From assembly GCA_964612555.1 (NCBI GenBank), contig CAZTBW010000002.1, positions 293,475 to 357,474 of the forward strand: a stretch of DNA of 64,000 nucleotides, written 5' to 3'. The notes under the pieces are model-generated. The model did not search any database and was not told where the DNA came from. It saw nothing but the letters and a program-made list of their open reading frames with translations. Below are positions 35,940 through 45,066 of this stretch, one piece after another. Made by a program: the position numbers and the translations under genes. Each line of letters opens with the position of its first letter. The stretch's first letter is position 1. Source of the stretch: DAOLCO01 sp964612555 (GTDB taxonomy: Bacteria > Bdellovibrionota_C > UBA2361 > SZUA-149 > DAOLCO01).

Positions 35940-37070
35940 TTACGTTATTTTCCATATTTTTGATAAAAACATATCTCGGGAAAATGTTTCACACTGGAGA
36001 ATACTGACTCTGGGGAGGACTATTGTTGCAGACTCCTGCAAATAAGGGTGTGGAGCCAGTTGTCCGCCAAGACACCATTTTATATTATTCTTTGAAAGGG
36101 AGTCGAGTGAATTTTCCTCATACATATTTAAAGGCAGACCTATTATATCGTGCCATTTCAGTCTCATGGAATCGAAAGCATTTTTTGCCTGCTGAATTTC
36201 CTGGGTGATGCCTTTGTTGTCAAGGTCAGTGATTGGAGAATGGGTGAATATCCCCGGAAGAATGGTAAAGCCGGCGTCATGCAAGGCAAAAACCTCATCC
36301 CATTTCATAAAATCGTAATACTCCGGGATTGTTATTGGAAATTTCTTTATGTGTACCTCAAGTTCGTTGAGTGTTCTGTGTCGTAACTCGTGTTTTCTTG
36401 CAATAATAAAGGTATAAAGGAGAGAGATGAGCTGTGTGCTTACCCGTCCATCTTTATCCAGCTTACTGGAAATAAGTTTCCACTCCTGCTCGGAAAATGA
36501 ATCAAGTTTGGGGAAGGGAATATCATTTTGATGAAAAAGGTGTATAGAGGTTGATATCATGTCTTCAAGTAATAGTGCTTGCGATTCCATATAGGCAACG
36601 GGAATGGACCAGCTTGCGTGGAGTTTGTGTTTTGTTAGTGCTTTTGTTGCATTTTTGAATGCATCGGCGTGTCCGTTGCTTATGGTTATAACGACAGTTC
36701 CCGGAGGTGGTTCTTCCTTATTTTCCAGATACTCTGTTAGCTCGATCAGGGAGATGACATTGCACTCTTTTTTCAGGATTTCGCATTGCATTTCGAAAGT
36801 GTCAGGGTGAACCAGCCTGAAGTCATTTATCGGTATGGGGGAAAGCTCTGTTTTGGTAACTCTTTCATATTCAAGTATAGCCCATGTTCGTCCGATTTTC
36901 CGGAAATAGTTTCTGTAATTTTGATTCATTTGTCGTGGACGGGTTTTTTTCCATGTCTTTAGACGAAATATCCAGAAAGAAATGATTGAAATCCATTTGG
37001 CTATGGGGCTATTTTTGAAATTATCTGTAAAGCGCTTCTTTGTTTTTTTTATGTAACTATCCGCACTCAT
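35940..37070 (-). CDS. Degenerate NodB-type polysaccharide deacetylase homologue (probable pseudoenzyme)
   Basis: 376 aa. Aligns by eye with the intact deacetylase encoded just upstream: VHPDTFEMQCEILKKECNVISLIELTEYLE matches VRPDTFRMHLEFLQKNARVIPLMDFIEEAR. Where the active enzyme has TITFDDGWMDF, this protein has VITISNGHADA, losing the DD pair (catalytic base and metal-ligand Asp). The metal-ligand His motif HSHSHS is reduced to FTHSPITDL. No frameshift or internal stop, so it is maintained as a protein. The N-terminus is basic without a clear signal peptide. Possibly a carbohydrate-binding or regulatory partner of its neighbour. Confidence 0.78.
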   Translation of the reverse strand: MSADSYIKKTKKRFTDNFKNSPIAKWISIISFWIFRLKTWKKTRPRQMNQNYRNYFRKIGRTWAILEYERVTKTELSPIPINDFRLVHPDTFEMQCEILKKECNVISLIELTEYLENKEEPPPGTVVITISNGHADAFKNATKALTKHKLHASWSIPVAYMESQALLLEDMISTSIHLFHQNDIPFPKLDSFSEQEWKLISSKLDKDGRVSTQLISLLYTFIIARKHELRHRTLNELEVHIKKFPITIPEYYDFMKWDEVFALHDAGFTILPGIFTHSPITDLDNKGITQEIQQAKNAFDSMRLKWHDIIGLPLNMYEENSLDSLSKNNIKWCLGGQLAPHPYLQESATIVLPRVSILQCETFSRDMFLSKIWKIT

Positions 37071-37087
37071 AAATGTCGCACGTGTAT

Positions 37088-38143
37088 CTATTTGTTAGTC
37101 CAGATGCGAAAAGAGAAATAAGAAGAGTCTTTGCTGATATCCTCATGTATTCCCACTCTCTGAAGGCATGGGGGGTGTACGCTTGAAGGGTCTTCGTTTT
37201 TATTGATTCTCCCTACCGAGTACTTGAAACCCGCCGTATCCAGTAATTTGTCCGTTTCGGAGTTTCTGTCCTGATTAGGATAGCAGAAAGCGGGGAGGAG
37301 GGGTATCAGGTTTTCTTTGAATACTTGTGTTGCCTGGGTGATGTCGTCTTTAACTTGTTTTTGGGTCAGGGAAGTAAGGATGGAGTGAGAATGGCTGTGG
37401 GAACCAAAAGAGACAAGCCCTTCAGCGGATATGGATTTGACTTGCTGCCAGGTGAGAAATTGAGGAGCACAGGCAGGGCTGCTGTATTCTTTGGCAAGAT
37501 TTGATATCTGGATGCATACATTCCTTCTGTCTTCTTCCTCGATATGTTTTAACTTTTCTATGATGGTATCAAGGGTGATGGTGACACCGTTATTTATTTC
37601 TTCAAGAGTTGTGATGATTTGTTGAGAGAGAACAGCGTCTACGCAGTGTTCCAGAATTCTTTTGGAAATCGTGGTTCTCTTTTCAGAACAGGAGAGGACT
37701 TTCAGGTTCAGGGAAAGTTGATCAGTCCAGAACAGTTTACTTGTGCCAATATATGCGGTGGGCAGAAACACTGTTGCGGGCATATTAAATTCCTTCAGTA
37801 ATGGATATGCGTGATCATGAAAATCCATCCATCCGTCATCAAATGTAATTGTAACCGTCTTCTTTTTTTCTTTTTTTTCAGGAGCCCTCGCCTCTTCTAT
37901 GAAATCCATAAGGGGAATGACCCGTGCATTTTTTTGCAGGAACTCGAGATGCATTCTGAAAGTATCAGGGCGTACGTACATACCGTCCTGGAGTGGATAG
38001 GGTACTGACCCAGGGTTAATAATACGGTGGTACATGAGTGCCGAATAGCTGTCTGTGGGAACCCAGCGTTTTCCTAAAAGGTATTTGAAGGAAGAAGCCG
38101 CAAGCTGACGTTTTAAAGAAACTTTTTCTTTGGATTTATTCAT
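37088..38143 (-). CDS. Polysaccharide deacetylase (NodB domain)
   Basis: 351 aa carbohydrate esterase 4-type protein that removes acetyl groups from N-acetylated glycans. Visible motif 1 TITFDDGWMDFHDHAYPLL (catalytic/metal Asp), motif 2 FGSHSHSHSILTSL (metal His pair), and a C-terminal FCYPNQDRNSETDKLLDTAGFKYSVG. No signal peptide recognised at the N-terminus, which is basic, so location is uncertain. Start overlaps the end of the thioesterase gene by 8 bases; it is followed 17 bases later by its degenerate paralogue. Acts probably on an extracellular or membrane-linked sugar polymer. Confidence 0.9.
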   Translation of the reverse strand: MNKSKEKVSLKRQLAASSFKYLLGKRWVPTDSYSALMYHRIINPGSVPYPLQDGMYVRPDTFRMHLEFLQKNARVIPLMDFIEEARAPEKKEKKKTVTITFDDGWMDFHDHAYPLLKEFNMPATVFLPTAYIGTSKLFWTDQLSLNLKVLSCSEKRTTISKRILEHCVDAVLSQQIITTLEEINNGVTITLDTIIEKLKHIEEEDRRNVCIQISNLAKEYSSPACAPQFLTWQQVKSISAEGLVSFGSHSHSHSILTSLTQKQVKDDITQATQVFKENLIPLLPAFCYPNQDRNSETDKLLDTAGFKYSVGRINKNEDPSSVHPPCLQRVGIHEDISKDSSYFSFRIWTNK

Positions 38144-38570
38144 GAGTAGTGCCGGATTTTAGAATAGTAAGAAGTTTTTCTGGAAAAGGTGCCGGTTTCA
38201 GCTTGCTCTCATGGAGTTTTACACAGGCAAGAGTGGTTCTGGCTAAGTGAAGAACCTTTGAACCGTGCGATAATTCATAAAAAAGGGTGCAGCGGACTTT
38301 GGTTAGTGATTCGACTGACAGCCTGGCGGTGATGTCCATTCCATATTTTACAGGCGAAATAAATTTTTGTTCTGAGTGTGTGAGAGGTAAATGAATGCCT
38401 TCCTGCATAAGCTCAGAATAGGGAAGATTAAAGGAGCGAAGAAATGCCTCCCGGGTTTCTTCGAGGAGGTGAAAGTACCTGGCGTGGTACAAGACCCCTC
38501 CCGCATCAAACTCCCCTAAGCGAACAGGATAGAGCGCGTGGGAGAATATGAATTCCTTTTCAGGTTTCAA
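38136..38570 (-). CDS. Hot-dog acyl-CoA thioesterase (4HBT/YbgC-like)
   Basis: 144 aa single hot-dog domain. RLGEFDAGGVLYHARYFHLLEETREAFLR matches the 4-hydroxybenzoyl-CoA thioesterase/YbgC signature, with the catalytic Asp in FDAGG and the YHARY helix entry. Length is standard for the family. It hydrolyses a thioester of CoA or acyl carrier protein; substrate unknown. It starts with TTG at 38570 (no alternative in-frame ATG fits the domain edge). It lies 8 bases after the E2 gene and overlaps the deacetylase gene, so it is in the 2-oxo acid dehydrogenase transcript. Confidence 0.88.
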   Translation of the reverse strand: MKPEKEFIFSHALYPVRLGEFDAGGVLYHARYFHLLEETREAFLRSFNLPYSELMQEGIHLPLTHSEQKFISPVKYGMDITARLSVESLTKVRCTLFYELSHGSKVLHLARTTLACVKLHESKLKPAPFPEKLLTILKSGTTHE

Positions 38571-38578
38571 AACATAAC

Positions 38579-39916
38579 CTAGAGGGTTCTGTTCATATCC
38601 CAGTTCTGAAGGTAGTCAGTGACATACTTGAGGAAGTGACCACCCAGTGCTCCATCAATCACTCTGTGGTCATAGGAGAGAGTAATATAGCATATGTCAC
38701 GAACCGCAATGGCATCTTCAATCACTACAGGTCGTTTCTTTATCGCACCGATTGCAAGAATGCCAAGTTGTGGCTGGTTTATTATGGGATATCCTATAAT
38801 ATTACCAAAACCGCCAATATTGGTTACGGTGAAAGTTCCGTTCTGTACGTCCTGAGGGCTGAGCTTTTTTGAACGGGCACGGTTTGCGATATCCTGTAAA
38901 CCTCTTGCGATACCAATAAAGTTTAAAGAACCGGCATTCTTGATATTTGGAACAATGAGTCCACCAAGACCATTTTCACCAAGTGCTACCGCACAGCCAA
39001 GGTTTATATCTCTTTTATATACGAGGTTCTCACCGTCAATTGAAGCATTGATTTTTGGATATGCACCAAGGGCTTTTGTTACCGCTTCAAGAAAGAATGG
39101 CATATAGCTCAGGCTGTAGCCTTCTCTTTCCTTGAATTCATTTTTATATTTTGCACGCCATTTGGATACGTTAGTCATGTCAATTTCAGCAATTGAATAT
39201 ACATGAGGGCTTGTTTGTTTAGAACGTACCATGTGTTCTGCAATGGCTTTTCGCATGGTGTCAAAAGGTTCGACACGGTCACCAGCTCCAAAATTTTGCG
39301 CCGCAGGTGGCTGAGGACGAACAGAAGGGGTGTACTCGGCGGTCTGGACATTTGGTGTGTAGCCCGAGGCAGGTGATGATGGAACTGCTCTTGAAGGGGT
39401 ACCGTCTTTTTGATCAATGTAGTGCAGCAGATCGTCTTTAGTGACTCTTCCCTGTGCGCCGGAACCGGGAATGTTAATGAGTTCTTCCTGGGTAACTCCG
39501 TGCTGGGATGCTATGTTTCTTACAAGGGGGGAGAATACTTTATTACCGACAGAGGAAGGTATTTCCTGGGGTTGTTGTTTGTTTGTTTGCTGAACCACTT
39601 GTTGTTGAGGCTCCGGGTTTTCCCGGACTACCTGCTGCGGAGCCGGTTCCTGAGCCGCGGGTGAGGCAGCAGCAGAGCCTTCACTTTCAATAATTGCGAT
39701 AACTGACTGTACTGCTACGGTTGCTCCTGACTCAGCTTTAATCTCGCTGATTACTCCGGAAGCCGGGCTTGGTATTTCAGAATCAACCTTGTCGGTAGAA
39801 ATTTCAAGAATTGTTTCATCCTGTTTTACTTTATCCCCAACATTCTTATGCCAGCGAATAATTGTTGCTTCAGCAATTGATTCACCCATCTGGGGCATAA
39901 GCATTTCAGTCTTCAT
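38579..39916 (-). CDS. 2-oxo acid dehydrogenase E2 (dihydrolipoamide acyltransferase)
   Basis: 445 aa. One lipoyl domain (1-77) with the lipoylated Lys43 in STDKVDSEIPSPASG; a Pro/Gln/Ala-rich linker; the peripheral subunit-binding domain about 128-168 (FSPLVRNIASQHGVTQEELINIPGSG, GRVTKDDLL); a second Ala/Pro linker; the catalytic domain from about 215 with SYDHRVIDGALGG near the C-terminus, holding the active-site His and Asp. Transfers the acyl group from lipoamide to CoA. The STDKVDSEIPSP lipoyl motif is usual in branched-chain and 2-oxoglutarate types. Follows the E3 and E1 genes in one strand order E3-E1-E2. Cytosolic complex. Confidence 0.94.
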   Translation of the reverse strand: MKTEMLMPQMGESIAEATIIRWHKNVGDKVKQDETILEISTDKVDSEIPSPASGVISEIKAESGATVAVQSVIAIIESEGSAAASPAAQEPAPQQVVRENPEPQQQVVQQTNKQQPQEIPSSVGNKVFSPLVRNIASQHGVTQEELINIPGSGAQGRVTKDDLLHYIDQKDGTPSRAVPSSPASGYTPNVQTAEYTPSVRPQPPAAQNFGAGDRVEPFDTMRKAIAEHMVRSKQTSPHVYSIAEIDMTNVSKWRAKYKNEFKEREGYSLSYMPFFLEAVTKALGAYPKINASIDGENLVYKRDINLGCAVALGENGLGGLIVPNIKNAGSLNFIGIARGLQDIANRARSKKLSPQDVQNGTFTVTNIGGFGNIIGYPIINQPQLGILAIGAIKKRPVVIEDAIAVRDICYITLSYDHRVIDGALGGHFLKYVTDYLQNWDMNRTL

Positions 39917-40024
39917 GTCACCTCGTTAAATTCGATATATTTTAAATTATTTCGATGCAAAGTATAGCAATCTTACATAATTAATAAAGTGTTTTAATCA
40001 ATGTATCAGGTGCTGATTCCGGGA

Positions 40025-42142
40025 TTAATATTTCAAAAGCGCTTCTATTTCCTCAAGAATGTCTTCTTTCTGAGGCAGTATCTGAGCTTCGAGGTTGGGA
40101 GCCTGCGGGATCATTGAGAATTTGGCTCCCAGACGCTTAACAGGTGCGTCAAGTGAATTAAAACAGTGTTCGCTGATGAGTGCCGAAACTTCTGCACCAT
40201 AACCCATGAACTCTATATCTTCATGTGCAATAAGTACTCTGTTCGTCTTTCTCACACTTTTGAAAATTGTATCTGTATCAAGTGGGGAGAGGGTTCTGAG
40301 GTCTATTACTTCGACCTCTATGCCTCTCTCGGAAAGTTCCTCTGCTACGACAAGTGAACGGTGCACCAGCGCACCCCAGCTGATAATGGTTGCATCAGTT
40401 CCCTCACGGGCAACCCGGGCTTTTCCTATTGGAAGAAGATCATCATTTCCCCCAATTGCACCTTTGGCAAAAACCTGGCGGTATAATCCCTTATGTTCAA
40501 GAAACAGCACCGGGTCATTTCCTCTGATGGCGGTCTTCAGGAGTCCTTTTGCATCAGTGGCGTTTGAAGGATAAATCACCACAAGTCCCGGGAAGTGACT
40601 GAAGGTGGCTTCAATATTTTGAGAATGATAGAGTGCCCCTCTGATGTAACCCCCGACAGCAACCCGTATGACGGCAGGGCAGGAGAATGTACCTTTGGAG
40701 CGATAGTAGAGTGCTGCAAGTTCGTTTCTGATCTGCATCATTGCAGTCCATATATAGTCACCAAACTGAATCTCTACAACGGGTTTGTAACCATACACCG
40801 CAAGCCCAAGAGCGGTGCCGACAATACTGTCTTCTGCAAGTGGAGAGTTGAAACAGCGTTCAACCCCGAAGGCATCAGTAAGCCCCGTAGTAACAGAAAA
40901 GACTCCACCCTTACCATGTGCAACGTCCTGTCCGTAGATAAGCATCTTGGGGTTATTCTTCATTTCTTCATGTAGTGCCTTATTGATGGCATCAACCAGG
41001 AACTCTTCATTCCCCTGAGGTATGGTCTCGGTAATGAGACTTGGGTAGTTGTCTTTCAGGACGAAATCGAGCGCTGTTTCGGGAGCGGGGTCTTCCTGCT
41101 GGTCAGCCCAGAGGCTTGCTTCATCCACTTCTTTCTGGATGGTTTCCCTGATATCGGCAAGTTCTTTTTTGGTGTATTTGAATTCCTTGATGAGCGTTTT
41201 TTCAAGAAGAGATATGGGGTCTTTCTTTTGATCACTGTCGATATCTTTTTGATCACGATACTTTAATTGATTATCCGAGATAGAGTGACTTTGAAGGCGC
41301 ACTACATCAGTTATCAGGACAGTTGGACCAAGACCCTTTCTTGCACGGGTGACAGCAGCTTTTGCGTTCTTGAAAGTTTCCTTGAAGTCCAGTCCGTTTA
41401 TTCGTTTGACTTCAATTCCATCATATCCACTTGAGATTGCTTCAACATTACTTCCCGCAATATGTTCCGAAATGTGAACCGAGATGGCGTACTGATTATC
41501 CTGAATTACAAAAATTATCGGGAGCTTTTCCCGGGCAGCCCAGTTCAGTGCTTCGTGATATGTACCTTGAGCAGTAGTTCCCTCTCCGGCAGAAACATAT
41601 ACCACCTCGTCCGCACCAGAGTATTTAATACCCATAGCTGTTCCAACCGCATTTAAAAACTGGGTTCCTGTGGGAGAGCTTTGATTTACAATTCTGAGTT
41701 CTTTATGCCCATAGTGCATTGGCATCTGTCTGCCACCCGAGTTCGGGTCAGCGTCCTTACTTAAAATATTAAGCATGCATTCTTTTGTGGTCATTCCAAG
41801 TGCCGCTACAAGTGCCAGGTCTCTGTAATACGGAAAAGCCCAGTCTTTTCCTGATTCCATAGCCATCCCGAAGGCAACCCCGACGGCTTCATGTCCGGAG
41901 CCACTGATCTGAAAGTGACACTTGTTTTGTTTGTACAGGGTTATGCTTTTAGTGTCGATTGTTCTTGATCGAAGCATCTCCTGATATGCCTTCAGGAGGA
42001 GTGCTTTTGTGTTTGAGCTTGATGGGGATTTCTTCTGAGCGTTTTTTGGAGATTTTTTTTGGGATTTTTTGTTTGCGGAGCTTTTTCTGGTTTGAGTTTT
42101 TTTGCTTTGAGCCTTTTTAGTTACAGAAGTTTTTTTACTCAT
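40025..42142 (-). CDS. Fused E1 alpha-beta of a branched-chain-type 2-oxo acid dehydrogenase
   Basis: 705 aa thiamine-diphosphate decarboxylase with alpha and beta chains fused. Alpha half: GGRQMPMHYGHKELRIVNQSSP, the hallmark of branched-chain alpha-keto acid E1 (pyruvate enzymes differ here), and ThDP motif GEGTTAQG...QDNQYAIS. GEG is normal in branched-chain E1 alpha. Beta half from about 375: AINKALHEEMKNNPKMLIYGQDVAHGKGGVFSVT and FGVERCFNSPLAEDSIVGTALGLAVYG, then IHEDIEFMGYGAE near the end. Residues 1-48 form a Lys/Ser-rich extension outside the enzyme fold. AAGGGG upstream supports ATG 42142. May use branched-chain 2-oxo acids, pyruvate, or both. Confidence 0.92.
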   Translation of the reverse strand: MSKKTSVTKKAQSKKTQTRKSSANKKSQKKSPKNAQKKSPSSSNTKALLLKAYQEMLRSRTIDTKSITLYKQNKCHFQISGSGHEAVGVAFGMAMESGKDWAFPYYRDLALVAALGMTTKECMLNILSKDADPNSGGRQMPMHYGHKELRIVNQSSPTGTQFLNAVGTAMGIKYSGADEVVYVSAGEGTTAQGTYHEALNWAAREKLPIIFVIQDNQYAISVHISEHIAGSNVEAISSGYDGIEVKRINGLDFKETFKNAKAAVTRARKGLGPTVLITDVVRLQSHSISDNQLKYRDQKDIDSDQKKDPISLLEKTLIKEFKYTKKELADIRETIQKEVDEASLWADQQEDPAPETALDFVLKDNYPSLITETIPQGNEEFLVDAINKALHEEMKNNPKMLIYGQDVAHGKGGVFSVTTGLTDAFGVERCFNSPLAEDSIVGTALGLAVYGYKPVVEIQFGDYIWTAMMQIRNELAALYYRSKGTFSCPAVIRVAVGGYIRGALYHSQNIEATFSHFPGLVVIYPSNATDAKGLLKTAIRGNDPVLFLEHKGLYRQVFAKGAIGGNDDLLPIGKARVAREGTDATIISWGALVHRSLVVAEELSERGIEVEVIDLRTLSPLDTDTIFKSVRKTNRVLIAHEDIEFMGYGAEVSALISEHCFNSLDAPVKRLGAKFSMIPQAPNLEAQILPQKEDILEEIEALLKY

Positions 42143-42221
42143 TATAAAAATCCCCTTCCAAAATTAAGAATGATAAAAACAGATTTCCCGACATATTTCC
42201 CTGGCAGATTTACTCGTGAGC

Positions 42222-43613
42222 CTAGATATGAATTGCCCTGCCAAGTGCATCTCCCATGGCTTCCATTAAGCCTTCTGAAAGAGTGGGGTGAGCGTGTATC
42301 GTGTTAAATACACTTGAAGCAATCCCTTCGTGGGTACGTATCACAGAGGCTTCACCAATAAGTTCGGTTGCTTCAGGGTGTATGATGTGAACACCAAGCA
42401 CTTCTTCCGTAGCTTCATCTATAACTACTTTGGTAAATCCGTCAGTCTCATTTATTGCAACGGCTTTTCCGCTTGCGGTGAAGGGGAATTTGCCTACCCG
42501 AACCTTGTAGCCGGCTTTCTTTGCAGCTTCCTCTGTAAGTCCAATTGATGCGACCTGGGGTTGACAGTAAGTACAACCGGGGATGCTGTTATAATCTATC
42601 GGGTGAGTGTGTGCTCCTGCCAGGTGTTCAGCAGCGATGATACCTTCATGGCTTGCAACGTGAGCCAGGAGTGGAGCTCCAATAATGTCACCAATCGCAT
42701 ATATACCCGGAACTTCAGTTTGATAATATTCATCGACCGGGATAAAGGAGCGCTCAGTTCTTACCCCGACCTGTTCCAGCCCAAGGTTTTCAATATTGCC
42801 CTGTACTCCAATAGCAACCAGACAGTAATCTCCTGTCCAGGTTTCAGAGGTGTCGCCTGATTTGATTTTTGCGGTGATGGTGTCACCCTTTCTGCTCACG
42901 CTCTCAACGCTTGCTTTGGTTTTTACCTTCATGTTGGAGCGGGTAAGATTTTTTTCAAGTGCTTTTGACACTTCCCCGTCTTCGATGGGAAGTATGTTAT
43001 CTGCCATTTCAACCACCGTTACTTCGGTGCCAAAAGAGTTGTAAAAATAAGCAAATTCAATACCGATTGCACCGGCGCCGATTACCAGAAGTTTATTCGG
43101 GCGTTCTTTCAGAGCGAGTGCTTGACGATAGGTGATGATTCTCTCTTCATCTACGTTAAGGTGCGGGAGAGTCCGTGCACGTCCTCCGGTCGCAATGATT
43201 ACATTCTTGTATCCGTAAGAAGTGTCTTTGCCATCAGGAGAGAGTACCACTACCGTGTTACCTTTCTGGAGCGCTCCGTGACCCATGATGAGATCAATTT
43301 TGTTCTTTTTCAAAAGAAACTGAACTCCTTTGGTCATTTTATCAACGACTTTTCTTGAACGGTCTATTACGGCAGGGAAGTGGTAACCAACACCCTGTAC
43401 AGAGAGACCAAAATCAGAAGCATGACGAAGTGTGTGAAAGACCTCAGCACTTTTTAAAAGCGCTTTTGTCGGGATGCATCCCCAGTTAAGACAGACTCCC
43501 CCCGGAGCCTCTTTTTCTATCACCGCAGTTGAAAGACCCAATTGTGCTGCCCTGATAGCGGCTACATACCCACCTGGACCCGAACCAATAACGATACAGT
43601 CATACTGCTTCAT
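42222..43613 (-). CDS. lpdA: Dihydrolipoamide dehydrogenase (E3)
   Basis: 463 aa FAD disulfide oxidoreductase that reoxidises the E2 lipoamide with NAD+. Visible: FAD motif VIGSGPGGYVAA at residues 8-19, redox pair C41/C46 in GGVCLNWGCIPTK, NAD-binding VIGAGAIGIEFA, the second FAD segment IYAIGDI, and the C-terminal HAHPTLSEGLMEA with the catalytic His-Glu. Family-typical length. Heads the minus-strand E3-E1-E2-thioesterase run, so likely dedicated to this complex. A 107-bp gap separates it from holA. Confidence 0.96.
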   Translation of the reverse strand: MKQYDCIVIGSGPGGYVAAIRAAQLGLSTAVIEKEAPGGVCLNWGCIPTKALLKSAEVFHTLRHASDFGLSVQGVGYHFPAVIDRSRKVVDKMTKGVQFLLKKNKIDLIMGHGALQKGNTVVVLSPDGKDTSYGYKNVIIATGGRARTLPHLNVDEERIITYRQALALKERPNKLLVIGAGAIGIEFAYFYNSFGTEVTVVEMADNILPIEDGEVSKALEKNLTRSNMKVKTKASVESVSRKGDTITAKIKSGDTSETWTGDYCLVAIGVQGNIENLGLEQVGVRTERSFIPVDEYYQTEVPGIYAIGDIIGAPLLAHVASHEGIIAAEHLAGAHTHPIDYNSIPGCTYCQPQVASIGLTEEAAKKAGYKVRVGKFPFTASGKAVAINETDGFTKVVIDEATEEVLGVHIIHPEATELIGEASVIRTHEGIASSVFNTIHAHPTLSEGLMEAMGDALGRAIHI

Positions 43614-43720
43614 CTCTAGTGCTCCTTAGAAAATAGATCAGAAAAAATACATGAAATAACTTGGGGTAGGTAATATCCTTAAAAGTGAAAATTATCAAAG
43701 TGATTTATTGTGGGGAATAA

Positions 43721-44752
43721 TTATATAAACACTAACTTACTCTGCAAACAATCATTTTCCCCAAAATTTCTACCTTTCATGTCAGAATCAAGTTCTGCAA
43801 GGATTTTTAATGCATTACCGAGTCGTTCTCTCGAAAATTTTTCAGGATGAAGTTTTTTAAAAAACCATGAATTATTAAGATCAGCAAAATAAACAGGGTC
43901 ATTTTTTGAGGTTTTGGATTTTCCAATAATGATTGATTTTATAGCTTTATTAAAGAAGCCAAGGATCTGGAGGGGGTGAGTGCCGTTTTGAAGTATGGAG
44001 TGCAGAATTATCTGAGCAGCAAGGGTATCTTTTTTGGCTATTGCGGAGAAGAGATCAAAACTGTCTTTTTGAAGGGAGGTTTCAGAAACTTTCTGAAGAG
44101 TTTCCAGCGAGATTTCTGAGCCTTCATCAGAGAGGAGGCATGCTTTTTCGATGATATGATCCAGCATTTCAATTGAGCAGGCTACTTCGTTCACAAGATA
44201 GTTCCTGCCCTCGGGGGAGATCCCGAGAGTTCCTCTTTTTCTTGCTTCCTGATGAATCCATTTGCCCAGGTCTGAAGGAGTGAAAGGGGCGAGGGGGCAT
44301 ATTGATGACATACCTCTGAGTTTCTTCCAGTTCTCGCTCGTGGGTATTTTTTTACATTGGAAGATAAGAAAAATTTTGGTTTTTATCGGGAAAATGGGAA
44401 GGATACGAGCGATCTGGGCAACTTTTAATATTTCCGCCTCGTTAATGATCAGTACTTTTGCTTTTGCAAAAAGAGAGTCAGAGTCGCAGCTGAAAAGCAG
44501 TGAAGACAGTTTTTTTTCATTAGATAAATCACTGGCAGAGTATCTTTCAACTTCCAGTTCCGGGATGCAGGAAGAAAGCCTTTCTGTGAAGAGGTCACAT
44601 AATTTTCTGATTCTGTAAGGGCTTTCAGATTCGATAATAATGGACTGCTGAGTGCCAAGGTACTTTGCCACCGCAGAAAGATCACCCACATTTCTGCTCG
44701 CGGATAATTTCTTTAAACCATCAAAAATTTTTTCAGGAGAAATCGTGCTCAT
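43721..44752 (-). CDS. holA: DNA polymerase III delta subunit
   Basis: 343 aa clamp-loader delta subunit. The family pattern is visible: QSIIIESESPYRIRKLCDLF, ALFAKAKVLIINEAEIL-like strand (SDSLFAKAKVLIINEAE), LIFQCKKIPTSENWKKL, CPLAPFTPSDLGKWIHQEARKRG, and C-terminal helices with LFSAIAKKDTLAAQIILHSIL, HPLQILGFFNKAIKSI. ATG 44752 is chosen: the open frame runs back to 44932 but that extension is translated tRNA-Phe sequence and is not protein. Length with this start matches HolA (about 340 aa). Transcribed in the same direction as, and downstream of, tRNA-Phe. Confidence 0.85.
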   Translation of the reverse strand: MSTISPEKIFDGLKKLSASRNVGDLSAVAKYLGTQQSIIIESESPYRIRKLCDLFTERLSSCIPELEVERYSASDLSNEKKLSSLLFSCDSDSLFAKAKVLIINEAEILKVAQIARILPIFPIKTKIFLIFQCKKIPTSENWKKLRGMSSICPLAPFTPSDLGKWIHQEARKRGTLGISPEGRNYLVNEVACSIEMLDHIIEKACLLSDEGSEISLETLQKVSETSLQKDSFDLFSAIAKKDTLAAQIILHSILQNGTHPLQILGFFNKAIKSIIIGKSKTSKNDPVYFADLNNSWFFKKLHPEKFSRERLGNALKILAELDSDMKGRNFGENDCLQSKLVFI

Positions 44753-44789
44753 ACTTCTACCAGAAATTCCCCACCTACGTAAAAGAAAA

Positions 44790-44823
44790 TGCCCAGGGAC
44801 GGATTTGAACCGCCGACACGCGG
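44790..44823 (-). repeat. Partial tRNA-Phe copy (3' third, 34 bp direct repeat)
   Basis: 34 bases identical to 44875-44908 of the intact tRNA-Phe, covering the T arm, the 3' acceptor strand and the discriminator base. No matching 5' half exists next to it, so it cannot fold as a tRNA. The similarity continues a few bases past the 3' end (TYTTCT). Such 3'-end tRNA duplicates are typical scars of site-specific integration at tRNA genes. Confidence 0.85.
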
Positions 44824-44850
44824 CCCCGAAGGGCAAAACTACAGTCTGCA

Positions 44851-44868
44851 GGACTGAAAATTCGCGTG
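44851..44868 (+). repeat. Inverted fragment of the tRNA-Phe anticodon arm
   Basis: On the plus strand GGACTGAAAATTCGCGTG matches the anticodon arm of the minus-strand tRNA-Phe at 17 of 18 positions, i.e. it is an inverted copy of 44902-44919. Together with the direct partial copy at 44790-44823 it shows that this 85-bp interval is built from tRNA-Phe pieces in both orientations. Confidence 0.75.
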
Positions 44869-44874
44869 AGAAGA

Positions 44875-44947
<73 letters not shown>

Positions 44948-45028
44948 ATAAAAACGCCGAGCGCCTAATTAGCATTGATAGGGCACCTCGTCCAGTGCCA
45001 CTTTATTTGGGGAGTGTTTTTCTCGTAA

Positions 45029-45055
45029 ATTTACATTCTACTAGATGACGCATCT
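45029..45055. repeat. Left arm of imperfect inverted repeat flanking the PhyH gene
   Basis: Contains TAGATGACGCATCT (45042-45055); its reverse complement matches AGATACGTCATCTA at 45993-46006 with one mismatch. Similarity extends to about 22 of 27 positions, allowing one gap, over 45029-45055 against 45993-46018. The arms enclose the PhyH gene plus its terminator. Confidence 0.6.
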
Positions 45056-45066
45056 TTATATTTCTT

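Noticed and set aside
41550..41620. Mutated ThDP motif (GEG instead of GDG) in E1
   Set aside because: GEG is normal in branched-chain 2-oxo acid E1 alpha subunits; together with GRQMPMHYG it identifies the type rather than a defect.
44790..44870. A second complete tRNA gene beside tRNA-Phe
   Set aside because: Only the T arm and 3' acceptor are present; no complementary 5' acceptor strand or D arm can be found upstream on that strand.
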